A DNA stretch of 64,000 bases from the NCBI RefSeq assembly GCF_027172205.1, contig NC_070609.1, forward strand, positions 59,654,501-59,718,500. Direction: 5' to 3'. The DNA is from Podarcis raffonei. Its lineage: Eukaryota; Chordata; Lepidosauria; Squamata; Lacertidae. The position numbers and the translations under genes are program-made. Below the pieces are notes generated by a model, which ran no database searches, was not told the origin of the DNA, and was given only the letters and a program-made list of their open reading frames with translations. Below, in pieces: positions 40,930 through 52,305 of the stretch. Every line of letters begins with the position of its first letter. Positions within the stretch are counted from its first letter, which is position 1.

Positions 40930-41770
40930 GGTTCTTGCCAGTTTTGTGGTCAGGCCACCTATTTTCACATCACTGACCCTGTCAACATATGGCACCTGTG
41001 CTCAGAGATCTGCACTGCTTTCTACTGGGCCAATAGATAGTGCGCAATAAAAATAAACTCACTACATAGGGGCTGATTTTAATTCTGTTTTCTTTCAAAG
41101 TTCTGATTGTATATGTCATAAAGGCTCTTGCCTGAGTGGTGTGTGAGAGAGCTGCCAGCCATTGTTTATAAAGTTGGTTGCTAGGGAGAGAAAATAGGTC
41201 TGTTGCTAATTTGTTAGACTGTTGACTGACTTTCAAACACCCTGGCCAAGAACTCTAATCTTCAGTCTCTGTGAAGGTATAATCCCACTGTGTTGAGCAA
41301 AAGTTTCCTCTTCCCCCTGAGGAAATGAATATATAAATTTAATCAGAATAACTCAGGGAGGCAAAACAGGTGGAAAGGCCGATCAAGAGGCTGTTCTTCT
41401 TCATATATTGCTTAGGGACAAATATTAGGGCAAATATTCTGACAATCGAGAGCACAGCATTTGCTAGCTATGAAGGTAAAGACCTAAATTATTAATTTGA
41501 TCCCAAAATTGTCACAAGAATGATTTACAGGGACATTGCACTGGGATATTTTAAAATAAAGGTTGATGGGAGCCAACTTATCGATTGCTGGAAGGAGCAG
41601 CACCTTACTTTAGATGAAAGGGTTTCTATCATTAAAACTCCGGAAATATCTGCTATTAATAATCCCTGAATAACCGCATTTGTTGTTAGATTCCCACAAT
41701 CCATTCGAAACCCTATGAACTGTAATACCTTCATAGTCTCAGATGGATCCATTAAAAATTATTGCCCAGG
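40930..41770. other. Unique block, possible conserved regulatory DNA
   Basis: 840 bp without a repeat. 41480-41760 is the most structured part (AAATTATTAATTTGATCCC, GGAAATATCTGCTATTAATA, ATGGATCCATTAAAAATTA). No frame of note. Confidence 0.28.
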
Positions 41771-42840
41771 ATTGTGGTGACTGAGCACATAGTTTTCCCC
41801 CTACCAGCACATGTCCTTTAGGGTGAATAGGCATAAGTGGTTTTGAGATGGGAGACACTTACCTGTTTGCCTGGGGGTAAAAAAAAACATTCAGGTGATT
41901 GTGTGCACATACTTGCATGTGCTAGCATCAGAGCTGTGCTTTGCAGGGGGTGGTAGCTCAGTGGAAGGGTGCTCCATTCCTTCCAAATATTATGTACGGA
42001 CCACGCTACAAATAAAGTGCTTGCAGATTACTTCAGTCCAATTTAGAGTTTCTGGTTAGAGAACAAGCACTTAGGCACTGAATTCAGGCCTGCTGAGCAA
42101 AACCGTTACACAGAGAGTATTTCAAATGCCCCTAAGGAATACATTCAAAAGCTTTGTAAGGTACATCAGTATTATTATCACAGTGTTGCATATGGCGGCT
42201 TGCTTCAAACAACCTAGTTAGTGGGCCAAATTCTGATCTTGCCACAAGTCTGACAGATGGGTAGGGCATACAGAGCGGCAAGCACTGAGCTATGCAAGCT
42301 TTGATAATCAGCCAATTGTTGGCACTGGCAAATTGCAATCAACTGGTCGATGGTATTTGCAAACATGCTTTGGCGCAACCACATCGTCACCTGTCTAACA
42401 CCTGATGTCATATATAACACCAGGTGTTATGAGTATGTTCAGGTGTAGCAATGCTATCTGGCATCTGTAGGAAGCTGTCTGAGTCCCAGCATCCAAGAGG
42501 GGGCCATCAGTGCCACCGTCTACATCATGTAGCTTGGTCTGGAAAACTGTATTTCCCATTTTCCCATAATGCCCTGGAGCACCTGACGTAGCACTCTATG
42601 GAGCACCATGGGGAATTTCAAATGTTGACTTCTGAGCAAGGTGAGTCCCACATCAGGGGGACACTGATGGGAGCCCAACAGATAGCACTTTATAGAGAGC
42701 CCTCATAGTCCTGGAAGCAGCCCTGAGTATGTTTAACCATGGACTGTGCCAAACTTAGCATTCATTTTTGTCAACAATGCTACAACAGCCAGTACACTTA
42801 AAGGTTTAATGGAAGGTTACCATAACTGAGAGACTTGTTT
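41771..42840. other. Anonymous sequence
   Basis: GGGTGGTAGCTCAGTGGAAGG at 41948 resembles a tRNA A-box region, but no B box follows. Otherwise nothing recognised. Confidence 0.35.
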
Positions 42841-42842
42841 TG

Positions 42843-42955
42843 GATTGTTTCCAGGTCCTGTCTGCACTATACATTTTAAAGCAGTATCATACCACTTTGA
42901 ACTGTCATGGCTTCTTCCTCCAGAGATTCCTGGGCACTATAGTTTGTTACGGGCA
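42843..42955 (+). mobile_element. TTTAAAGCAGTA-type MITE fragment
   Basis: CTGCACTATACATTTTAAAG, CAGTATCATACCACTTTGAA, GTCATGGCTTCTTCC and TATAGTTTGTTACGGG match 47284-47440. Confidence 0.7.
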
Positions 42956-43004
42956 CTGATTTCCACAGCTCCCCAAGAAGAGGGGTTGAAATTTAGGCCG
43001 CTTT

Positions 43005-43080
43005 GACCTAAGTAAATAATCTCCATTAATTGCAATGGGCTTACTCTGCATATGTCTAATACTGGATACAACCCTTTATA
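43005..43080. repeat. ACTCAGAGTAGAC-type repeat
   Basis: TCTCCATTAATTGCAATGGG, CTTACTCTGCATATG and TGGATACAACCC match the unit at 60115. Confidence 0.5.
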
Positions 43081-43559
43081 AATAGCCTTATGATATCCTT
43101 TCGAATAAGTTGAATTGACAGTTTGATCATTATTAGCGGAAGCAAAGCTGCCTTGCAGTAATTTCAGCAAGGTTTCTCCACAAAGAGAAACAAGCTCATA
43201 GATTCTTCATATATCTGGAGGTGATTAATCAACACACTTGCCTTTTTGCCTCTTTCGTGGAGGAGATAATAATGGCAGAAAGTGGAGTCTGGTTTTAGTA
43301 AACCACTCCTGGCAATCATTTTAAGCAAAGACTCTCACAGGCCCAACAGTCAATTTAAGCCTAATGAAAATATATTATTTCTTTCTAACGAAGTCAGAGA
43401 AGTACCCTAAAAGGAGGGGTACTTGTGAAGCGGAAGGCAGGCGGAGGGGGGAACGACAATGGGTGGACTCAGTTTATCAGCACCTTAAATACTACTAACT
43501 TTTGGAATGTTTCATTTCAGTTTGACACATTGATTTCCACATTTCTTAAAGATGATATG
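43081..43559. other. Anonymous sequence
   Basis: Nothing recognised. Confidence 0.4.
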
Positions 43560-43561
43560 CA

Positions 43562-43735
43562 ATGGATACTAGTCATGATAGCTATGTTCTACCTCCATTG
43601 TTGGAGGCAGTAATGCCTCTGAATAGTAGATGTAGCCTGCTTGCAAGCTTCCCAGAGGCAACTGATTGGCCACTGTGAGAACTGGATGCTGGACTAGATG
43701 GGCCATTGGCCAGATTCAGCAGGGTTTTGTTATGG
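43562..43735 (+). mobile_element. CR1-type LINE tail
   Basis: TGGATACTAGTCATGATAGC, TTGTTGGAGGCAGTAATGCC, TTGGCCACTGTGAGAACTGG, GATGGGCCATTGGCC and CAGCAGGG. Confidence 0.82.
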
Positions 43736-43989
43736 AAAGGACATGGCTCATGGAAATAAGATACATCTGTCAGGGGAACTTGTGGTTTCTGTAGGTTCTC
43801 TGTCTCTGTCTCCACCCTTCACAGCTCTGCCATGTGCTAAGAAGTAGCATATGATACAGTTGTTGCAATAGTTCTTTCTCATGGAGGATGCAAACTGGAG
43901 GGATCCTTTCACATGCCTCCTGGTTCTGTGCCACTTGCCAAAGAAAGGAAACCCATTTGAATCAGGCAGATCCACTGCTAATGTAGCAG

Positions 43990-44365
43990 CTATGCCAGGG
44001 TTTTGGCTAATTAAACAATCCTAAGGCCTTTTAAATTGTTTATGTGTGTGGGAGAGGGTTTTTGTTTTTGTTTGTTACTATGTTGTGCATTTTTGTGAAT
44101 TTATATTGTAGGGTTGCCATATTTCAAAAGGTAAAAACCAGGATACCCCCAAAATTGTTGAGCCTTTTTTTTTTTTTACAAAAACGCCAGAAAAACACAA
44201 TTTTGTCTGAGATCCAGGACAAAGTGCTGCCTTTTGGAAACACCCCCCCCCCCCGGACATCATTTCCGCCTTTTAAACCCCGGATGTATGGCAGCCCTAT
44301 TATATTGCAAACTGCCCTGTGATTATCAGATGAAGGGCAGTAAAGAAATATATATATATTATTAC
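43990..44365 (+). mobile_element. LINE 3' end, split by an hAT MITE
   Basis: TTTTTGTTTGTTACTATG before the MITE and GCAAACTGCCCTGTGATTATC, GATGAAGGGCAGTAAAGAAA after it are the tail seen at 39325. Ends in a short TA run. Confidence 0.7.
44109..44299. mobile_element. hAT MITE with perfect 8-bp duplication
   Basis: TAGGGTTGCCATATTTC to GATGTATGGCAGCCCTA, flanked by TTATATTG at 44101-44108 and 44300-44307. 191 bp, non-coding, with a T-run and a 14-base C-run. A related copy starts at 28176. Confidence 0.88.
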
Positions 44366-44494
44366 ATTCTTGTGCTCTTACAATATGACATATTAGCATC
44401 ATACTCAAGCCAACCCAATATGTAGACCAAAAATAAGTAGGCGTTCAGGGTATTTTTACGATCACTGTCCTTCCTTGTATTCTATGCTTTTGTT
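44366..44494. other. Anonymous sequence
   Basis: Nothing recognised. Confidence 0.4.
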
Positions 44495-44770
44495 AGAATG
44501 TCAGGAATAGTGGTATAGTGGTAAATTGAGACAGCTCCCTCCTCCATGAATTTGTCTAATACTCTTTTAAAGTCATCTATGCTGGCAACCATCACTATCT
44601 CCTGTGAGAGCAAGTTCTATAATATAACTATGCACTGTGTGAAGAAGGACTTTCTTTTATCTGTCCCGAGTCTTCCAACATTCAGCTTCAATGAGTTCTA
44701 GTGTTAGGAGAAAGGGAGAGAAATTTTCCTCTGCTGCCAGTTGCTGAGCTAGACAGACTAATTCCCTGGC
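44495..44770 (-). mobile_element. CR1-type LINE region, minus
   Basis: CTCCATGAATTTGTCTAATAC, CTTTTAAAGTCATCTATGC, GAGAGCAAGTTCTATAATA, GAAGAAGGACTTTC and CCAACATTCAGCTTCAATG follow the reversed order of the copy at 17310. Confidence 0.78.
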
Positions 44771-45889
44771 TCTGTGTAGGTTCCTATGCCATTGTTAGCT
44801 TGCTCTATGCTAATCTGTCACAAACACAGAAGCCCAAATATCATCTCATTCACTTGTTAGTGTAAAGGGAACCCACCAGTTGCCCTGACGCTCCAGGAAA
44901 TGACATCATTGCTCTTGCACTGAAAGAGGTCCTAGAGCTCTGCTCTCCACTATTTCCCTTCCATCACACCACTGGTCAGGACCTCTGCTATGAACACCAG
45001 CCTGGTCTTTGGCTCAGACTAAGAGGTGCCAACCAGAACTGTCAGATCATGGAGGATGGAGACAGAAATTCTTGAGACTGACCCAGTCCCTGCAATATGA
45101 CGAGGCCTCAGCCAGAGAGCCCAGGCCCATCATATTGTGGTCTCTGGATCCGTAAACCATGAACCACTGTGGAACCAGACAGGAAAGAGTTCTTTCAAAG
45201 ATGCTCTCAGTGCAGGATGGAAAAGTTTAAATATAAGAGCAAATTTAACATATGACAAGGCTTCCCCTCATGCAAGGCGAAAGGATCAAAAGGATCCGAA
45301 GATGAGTTTTCTATTTCTTTCCAAGAGGCTCCCATGCTCTCAATTATATTTTTAAGTTCCAGAGAGAAGCCCTTGGCTCCTACAGTTTTGAATAAATTGT
45401 ACCCACAAAAGCAACTTCCCTCCTCAGGAATGTGGAAATAAAGATTTATAATAATCAGCGCAGTCAGTAATCAGGGCATATTTTAATGTCTTTCTGAGAT
45501 ATGATGGTCCACAAAAGAGTAATATTCCACACATGGCAAAGTGATTTGCTAATGGTCATCAGATCATTTGGAGAGAGATTGAGAGCAGGGGGAATGCAAC
45601 TCTGGATGAATACATAAGTGAAGATTTGGGGCTGGAGTAAGACGTTTTGACACCAATATGAAACCTCTACAAATGACCTCCCTTTTGACTTTTACTAGGG
45701 ATCTCATCTAAATTAATTAACATTAACCTCAGTGTTGTGTGAAGAAAGTTGGAATGAATGATTCAATTCCTCTACCTTGCAAGCAAATATGCTCCCCATT
45801 TTATTTCAGGTGTGTTTTCACCTACCCACCCAGCTTGGGGAGACTGCCCCTAAACCTGCCCCTGTCTACATTCAAATATTAATATGTCA
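44771..45889. other. Anonymous sequence
   Basis: Nothing recognised. Confidence 0.4.
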
Positions 45890-45892
45890 CTT

Positions 45893-46062
45893 TGGTGTTA
45901 ATGCTTCTGAATACCAGTTGCTGGAAACCATAGGAGGGGAGAGTGCTCTTGTGTTCAAATCCTGTGTTTCTGACTGGTCCTTATGGGAATAGGATGCTGG
46001 ACTAGATGGGCCCCCTTTGGCCTTATCTAACTGGCTTTGCTTATGTTCCTATGTTCTTAAGC
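45893..46062 (+). mobile_element. CR1-type LINE tail
   Basis: GCTTCTGAATACCAGTTGCTG, AGGGGAGAGTGCTCTTGTG, GATGCTGGACTAGATGGGCC and TTATGTTCCTATGTTCTTA. Confidence 0.82.
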
Positions 46063-46530
46063 CTGCTAGCAAGAGGGAGGAACTCCTTGCAATTTCAGAC
46101 CAACCAGAACTTCATCTGTAGATCAGAAAGTGGGTGATCCGCTGAGCCAGAAAGCTTGTGAATCACCAAGCAATCTTCTAGAACCTCTGGCTACATTCTT
46201 CTTGGTTACCAGATGACTTCCCCAGCTTCCGAGAACCTTCATCCTTGAACATGGGACTCAATAGAAGTTTGAGGGTGGTTCAGGCAGGTAGTGGTTCAGG
46301 CATCAATTGGGATGGAGCTAACATTTCAGGACCTTGGATAGTTCCAAGCAGAACACTTGCTCCAACAATAACATATTTGGAGACATTTTGGGGCACAGGA
46401 TCTTAATCAACTGAAGGAGAATGGAGCCCTGCCTGACCAATCCAGCAATTCTATGATTCTGTGAATACAAATATCACTGCATGCACACAAACCTCTCTTC
46501 ACACCTCATCTTCTGTGCATGGTGGAAGGG
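46063..46530. other. Anonymous sequence with a CR1 scrap
   Basis: CAGCAATTCTATGATTCTGTG near 46442 is a CR1-like terminus; nothing else recognised. Confidence 0.4.
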
Positions 46531-46549
46531 TGTGTGTGTGTGTGTGTGT
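46531..46549. repeat. (TG)n microsatellite
   Basis: 19 bases of TG. Confidence 0.95.
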
Positions 46550-47283
46550 AGATTCCTATACCCTTAGAGCAATTGGGTCATGAAGTGCCACTGACTCAGT
46601 CCCCGGAAAATTAAAGAGAAGGAGAGACAAGCAAGGAAGCAAAATGCCTGCTTTCTCAGCTGCTGAAGGAGTTAAACAAGCTGCAATGTGAACAATAGGC
46701 TGCTCTGTGACTTTCTCTTAAGAAGCGCAAAGGTAATGCCATCTGACAGGTGCTGTATAACGCCAGACCTTTAAAAGGCAGATCACTCTTTTCTCATTCA
46801 CTTTGGCCTCTGCTAGGAGCCAGCTATCCAATCACACATCACTGTCAGCCATCTAGATGGGAAAAGGAGAGGAGGGGGTTCTTACACCCAGATAGTGCAA
46901 TTGTTAGTGAGGTGTGTAGGGATGTGGGAGGGGTGATTGTGCGATTTGGTGGTTTGTTTGCTTATTCATATAATAGTACCAACAATGTACATACATGTAC
47001 ATGTATCTATCCAGTGTTACACAGGGGAAAGCAACAGTTCCTGGATCAGAAGAACCTGCAGATTTAATGCTGACAGTATGGTGAGTCAGCAGCTTAAAAG
47101 GAAATAATAGAGGGGAAAGGCTAACAAGCAACAGAGAGAGGGGAAGAATGGAAGAGTCAATGGAAGGGACAAAGGATAAATGGGAACAAACCCTGTTTCA
47201 TATGCTTTCACTTTGTTTCAGTTAGTGATAATGGAGAATGAGTTTGTATGATTCAAAAAGGCCACAGGGTGGTTGATAGCTTA
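46550..47283. other. Anonymous sequence
   Basis: Nothing recognised. 46980-47005 has short TACATGTACATG palindromes. Confidence 0.4.
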
Positions 47284-47445
47284 GACCACATCCACACTAT
47301 ACATTTAAAGCACTATGATACCACTTTGAGCAGTCATGGCTTCTTCCAAAGAATCATGGGAAGTGTAGTTTGTTGAGGGTTGTTAGGAGGTCCCTGTTCC
47401 TCTCACCGAGCAACAATTCCCAGATTGCTAAACCACTCTGGCAAA
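47284..47445 (+). mobile_element. TTTAAAGCAGTA-type MITE
   Basis: CCACATCCACACTATACATT, AAGCACTATGATACCACTTT, GTCATGGCTTCTTCC, GGGAAGTGTAGTTTGTTGAG and CAACAATTCCCAG. Longest copy in the window; the right end is not clear. Confidence 0.7.
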
Positions 47446-47960
47446 AGAGCAGATTTATTCAAATTAAAATAACTGTTCGTAAGCACAATAACTCCCTCTG
47501 GGGAAAACAAATAATGACTTCATGATTGCATTTAGCACAAGAGGAAGGAAATGCCAAAAATGAGCAAAGCAGTTGGACACTGGTCTAATTTTTTTGACTA
47601 GCATTTTCTCTTCCTCTCCATTGCAGGCACTGTAACAACCAGAAGGCTATATGCACATTGACCATAGTATGTGCCATAATTTACAAGGTTCAGATCTAAT
47701 TCTCGAACTATGCCTGGAGATTATATATGTGATGGTGGACTTATAGATGTTGGAGACTCTGGGTGCAAATCCACTACTCGGCCATAAAACATACTGTTCC
47801 CATAAGCCCAACCTAACCTCACAAGTTTTGAAGGTAAATGAAATGAGACATGAATATTGTCCGCTCTTATGATCCCCAATGCACTAAAATGTAGGTACTT
47901 CATAGAAATGGTACATAACTATGATGTTTCTGCATCTGCTATGGTTTCCAAAAGAGAATT
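47446..47960. other. Anonymous sequence
   Basis: Nothing recognised. Confidence 0.4.
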
Positions 47961-47964
47961 CTCA

Positions 47965-48135
47965 AAACAGTCATTGAATTACAGCTCCCAAGATGTCTTG
48001 TGGGAAAGCCATGAGAGTAGTCCATAGGGTAGCCAACTTCCCCAACTTTTGCTTCCTAAATATTGTTGGGCTGCCTCTCCCATCACCCATCCTGATTGTA
48101 GTCCAAGACATTACTGATGGCTCAGTGTTGGAGAA
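47965..48135. mobile_element. Decayed MITE fragments
   Basis: TTACAGCTCCCAAGATGTC, TTGTTGGGCTGCCTCTCCC and TGATTGTAGTCCAAGAC resemble the palindromic hAT MITE family, but no full palindrome is preserved. Confidence 0.4.
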
Positions 48136-48218
48136 GTTTAGGGTAGGCAGACAAAGTGTTGAACTGGAGGACAAAGGAAACACATATGTGAACACAGTCA
48201 TTCCATCTCCCCTATTTA

Positions 48219-48372
48219 TCCAAGAAGCCTAATGAGGTGTATGAGGTAGCTTAGGCTGAGAGACAGTGACTGGCCCAAGGTCACCCAGGGAGCCTTATTG
48301 CCAAGTGCAGATTTGAACCCTGGTCTCCCAGGTCCTAATCTTGACACTTTAACCACTACACAATAGTACACT
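48219..48372 (-). mobile_element. CORE/MIR-type SINE, minus
   Basis: Complement has TAGTGGTTAAAGTGTC (A box), GACCAGGGTTCAAATC (B box) and the CORE words GGTGACCTTGGGCCAGTCAC. 3' part lost. Confidence 0.85.
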
Positions 48373-49054
48373 GCTCCATATATACACACATTTTTTCACT
48401 GAAAGGTTTCAAGAGAGCTTAAATGTCATCCAGACAATTTCCCACTGTGTGGGTAAGGCAGCGCTGTTACTTTCAAGAGAGATAAAACTGCCATCCCTTG
48501 CTTTATGATGTCATCTCAATAGCTTCATGATTATGATGTCATATTGAAAGCAATCCTAGATGAAATTAAAGAGAAGACCCCTCACGTGAGGTCAGGACTA
48601 TGAAAACGACAGGCACCGAGAGCAAAGAATAATGCTAGGAGGTCCTTCTAGCTGTCTGCACTTCCCAGCACATCTCAGCACAGAATGGTTATTGCCGCTG
48701 TTCTCATTCACATGTATATCTCTGCAAGCTATTTACTTAATCAATGGGTTACTCCCCCCACCCCCTGCTCCCTTGAGGTCTGCTTTCTGTTGAATAAAGA
48801 TAAAGCCTTCTCTAAATTACCAAACTGTCAAGAAATGCACTCGTTTGGAGAGAGGGAGAGAGGGAGAGAGATGAAGAGCAAAGCTAAGCATCAGGTACCA
48901 TGGGAATTATAAAATGGTTAGCAGCATCTCAGGTTGCAATCCTACCACGGTTGTTATTATCTTTCTAGGTGCATTCAGTTGATTGAAAGTGTTTTAATTT
49001 TGAAAAATACATTTAGGGGGTGATTCACCCGGCAGGATGAAGGACTGTAGTGTA
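48373..49054. other. Anonymous sequence
   Basis: GAGAGGGAGAGAGGGAGAGA at 48847 is a purine tract. No gene or repeat recognised. Confidence 0.4.
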
Positions 49055-49195
49055 AACTGAGTATCAGTTGCTGGAAGTCACATGACCGGGGGGAGGGGAG
49101 GGGGTGTGCTCTTGTGCTCAGATCCTGCTTGCCACTGTAGTACAGGATACTGGGCTACATGCGCCTGCTCCAGTAGGCTATTCTTATGTTGTTAT
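49055..49195 (+). mobile_element. CR1-type LINE tail
   Basis: GAGTATCAGTTGCTGGAAGTC, GTGCTCTTGTGCTCAGATCC, ATACTGGGCTACATG and TATTCTTATGTTGTTATG. Confidence 0.72.
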
Positions 49196-49279
49196 GAGGG
49201 TTGTCTACAGCTGCATCCTTCTCAGAGCAGACACATCAAAATTGATAGATCTAAGTTATTCCTATCCAGACCCTTTAAC

Positions 49280-49508
49280 TATCTTTGGCCTTTTTGAATG
49301 GGTGGAATGTTTTGATGTACTTGTGTCTTCTGCTTAAATTGTTGTAAGTCATTTTGTGTTTCCATGGCAAAAAGGCAACTAATAAATGTAATTAGTTTAT
49401 TTATTTAGCTGTGATTCCTGAATTGCAGAGGGTGGGACTAGATGACCCTTGGGATCCCTTCCAACTCTACAATTCTAAGATTCTGTGAAATAATAATAAT
49501 AATAATAG
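49280..49508 (+). mobile_element. LINE tail followed by a CR1 tail
   Basis: AATTGTTGTAAGTC and CATGGCAAAAAGGCAACTAA resemble a LINE terminus; ATTCCTGAATTGCAGAGGGT, GACTAGATGACCCTTGGGAT and CTACAATTCTAAGATTCTG are the CR1 terminus, ending in (AAT)n. Confidence 0.65.
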
Positions 49509-50234
49509 GCTCAAGCAACAATGAGCTATGTTTGTACCTTGGAGCATTTGCATTGTGGAATCTGGCCTTTCCTCTTCCCTACCAGCAGCTATGAATAATG
49601 TTCCATTTAACATTGGGATAGCAGAGATCAGTATTGTTTCCATCAATTTTGTGAGGAGGGAAATCTCACTGCTGTCAAAAAGGTGAAGAGTATGAGGCAT
49701 ATAGGAATCCTCTGCAGCAATTAACAGCATTTTTATAAATGTCATCAAAGCCCCTACAAATTGAGTCTGAACAGGAGCTCATCAGGTGCTGCTAACCAGG
49801 TAAGTAGCTCCTCTTGCAATGACAAGGAAAGGCAGGTAGGTAGGTAGGTAGAAAAAGGAAGGAAGGAAGCTACTCTTGCTCAAAGTGAAGGGGACATTTG
49901 GTGCCAGATTTACTCATCTTACCCTTCCTTCCAATTTGTATCTAGCTCCATCCTGAGGATGTGAGTAGCTTATGCAAATACATAAGATATTTCTTTTCTT
50001 TTTTTGAAAAAAAAGAAGGGTGGGAGAAGCCCCCCAGGAATTAATTTATCCTCTTGATATCTCACCAACCTCTCCAAAACTGACATTGCCCTGAGGTGGC
50101 GACTCTAAGAAAATGTTTTGCAGTGGCTCGGAGTGCTGTTTCGCATGCCTGTGAACATGCATGTCCAGCAGCCTTTATTCCCCAGGTCAGTAATTTTTTT
50201 GTGAGATTGCCCTTCTCCGCACTTCTGCTGCTGC
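49509..50234. other. Anonymous sequence
   Basis: (TAGG)n at 49827-49851 and an A/T-run at 49995-50015. No gene. Confidence 0.4.
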
Positions 50235-50375
50235 ACAGCAACTGGCCACATGATGGTTATGTTCTGCCGCCACAGTTGGAGGCAGCAATGCTTCTGAATA
50301 CCAGTTACTGGAAACCCCAGGAGGGGAGAGGGCTCTTAGGCTTGGGTTCTGCTTGCTTATTTTCCTATTCCCAGT
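50235..50375 (+). mobile_element. CR1-type LINE tail fragment
   Basis: GTTGGAGGCAGCAATGCTTC, GAATACCAGTTACTGGAAAC, GGGAGAGGGCTCTTAGGC. Confidence 0.75.
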
Positions 50376-50460
50376 AGCCTTAACAAACTACAATTCCAAG
50401 GATTATTGCGGGGTGAGGAGTTGCGTGCTTGAAATGTATAGCATGGATCTGCCCTAAATC
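50376..50460 (-). mobile_element. TTTAAAGCAGTA-type MITE fragment, minus
   Basis: AACAAACTACAATTCCAAGG, AAATGTATAGCATGGATC: complement of the 47284 unit. Confidence 0.55.
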
Positions 50461-50693
50461 AGAATGTTTGTGGTCTGAGATGTCATGATATATCTGCAGG
50501 AAGATACAGGATATGCACCAGCTGAAAATGAAGCCAGCACTTGCTGTGTTGAATGTGGGGTCGTGCATGATGTTTATGATAGCCTCATGAGCGCAAATAC
50601 TCATGTATGGGCAGTAAAAAGAAGAAGAACATATAGACACTCTTCCCCTCTTCATGCTCCTGAGGGCAGTTGAGAGATACATTGCAGAATTGT

Positions 50694-50740
50694 ACAAGTT
50701 CCTGGTTGGCTGCTTCCTGCACAAGTTCCTGGTTGGCTGC
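50694..50740. repeat. 27-bp tandem duplication
   Basis: ACAAGTTCCTGGTTGGCTGC occurs at 50694-50713 and 50721-50740. Confidence 0.9.
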
Positions 50741-50776
50741 AGAAAATTGAACCTGCAATGTTTTCTGGTTCTTCTG

Positions 50777-50834
50777 AAATCAGTTTGCACAACTACTTTG
50801 AGCAAAAATCAGTTTGCACAACTACTTTGAGCAA
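50777..50834. repeat. 29-bp perfect tandem duplication
   Basis: The unit starting AAATCAGTTTGCACAAC and ending TTTGAGCAA is present twice without a gap or change (50777-50805, 50806-50834). Confidence 0.95.
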
Positions 50835-51837
50835 AGTAAAGTCAGCAACAGCAATGAAATGAATGTTACCTGGGTGCTCTTTCCCTTGTTTTGGACACAC
50901 TTGGAGATTCAGTGTGTGCCAAATAGCCTTTAAATTCTTTCCAAATGGTGTTTAATTCCATAACTAGCCCTAGCTAAACACTTCACTTCAGGACCAGCTA
51001 CTGTAGTTTTCAATCATCCTGGCATCATCCTAGCAGACAAATGACTGTGAATGGTATGCTAATGATCCTCTGGAGTGAAGCTTAAATGAAGCCTCTGGTT
51101 AGGTTGATGCTTAAATAAAAGCTTTCAGTGCTGATAGTTGTCCCAACAGGGATGCTATTTTTAGTCTGACTTCTGAGTAAACCCAAGGAAAGCATGTTCA
51201 GTGCATAATGCTTAATTCCTCCAATGCTTCAGGGTGGAATTTGCAATGACAGAACAGGAGAGCGAGGGCCAGAAGTAAATGGGACACCATTCGTGCAATT
51301 AGCAATGCAATGAATGGTTGTTTTTTAAGGTTTAAGTAGCAGCTGGTGTTGGAAGGATCCAGGTCAGCACCACAGCAGGGTGGCAAAGGATTAAAGCCCC
51401 CTCCCATCATGGTCCAAATCTGTATGGTGAGCCTATGCCTGGCATTTCAAATGTTTATAACTGCATGTAACACTTTTTTGGGACCTAAGAAATGAATGTT
51501 GATTTGATGCCAGCTACAGTCTCTGACAGCAGTGACATAACCTACCAGTGTGTTAAATTCTCACCCATGGCCATGTAAGCACACAATTTAGCAATAAGCT
51601 TCACCATAATCTGAGGAAAACAAGAAGGACTCCTATTAAAAAGAATAACTTCATGATCTTGGAAAATCAAGTTCAGTTCACCCTTTTAAAAAGCACATAT
51701 GGCTTATTTGCTGCTGGAAATGTACATTGTATTCTTTGCTGTTTCGCTAACAAAGCTAAACATTGTTATCATCATCTCTAGGTGTGAACACTAACAGATT
51801 TTCTTTTTTAAAAAATAGCAGCAGGTAATTATTTTTA
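50835..51837. other. Anonymous sequence
   Basis: Nothing recognised. Confidence 0.4.
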
Positions 51838-51888
51838 TAGAGAGGGAGAGAGGGAGGGAGAAGGAGGGAGGGAGGGAGGAAGAGAGAT
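51838..51888. repeat. GGGA/GAGG purine tract
   Basis: About 50 bases of GAGGGAGAG/GGGA repeats on the plus strand. Confidence 0.93.
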
Positions 51889-52089
51889 GCCACAAGTGGG
51901 GAAATATAGAAATGTTCAAGATGTCTTTTATAGTGGAAAGTCAGAACACGAAGGTCAGTTGGTCATTTGGAAAGAATATCGCATTGATTTTTTTTATGGG
52001 TGCAGGAAAAAGAATTTAGTACTGTAGATGACTTGGAAGCTTATATACCACTGTCTGTAAAAGGATTTGTGGCATCAGTGATGGATTAG

Positions 52090-52305
52090 CCTTAAAACAG
52101 GATAGACAAATCCATGGAGGAAAAACCCATGGCTACAAGTCCTGGAGGCTGCATGCTGCAGCTCAGCACCAGTTAAGGGAAAGAAGCCGCAGGAGGCTAC
52201 TGCCTCCATGCCTTATTGAAGGCTTTCCAGAAGCATTTGGCTGTCCATTGTGGGTAGCACAGTGCTTAGGCCTGATCCAGCAGGGCTCTCCTTATGCACA
52301 CACAT
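52090..52305 (+). mobile_element. CR1-type LINE tail
   Basis: GACAAATCCATGGAGGAAAA, GCATTTGGCTGTCCATTGTG and GGCCTGATCCAGCAGGGCTC. Confidence 0.78.

Noticed and set aside
41948-41975. tRNA or SINE head (GGTAGCTCAGTGG)
   Set aside because: No B box or body follows.
46978-47012. TACATGTACATG palindromes as a regulatory site
   Set aside because: Short, low-complexity alternating sequence; no supporting context.
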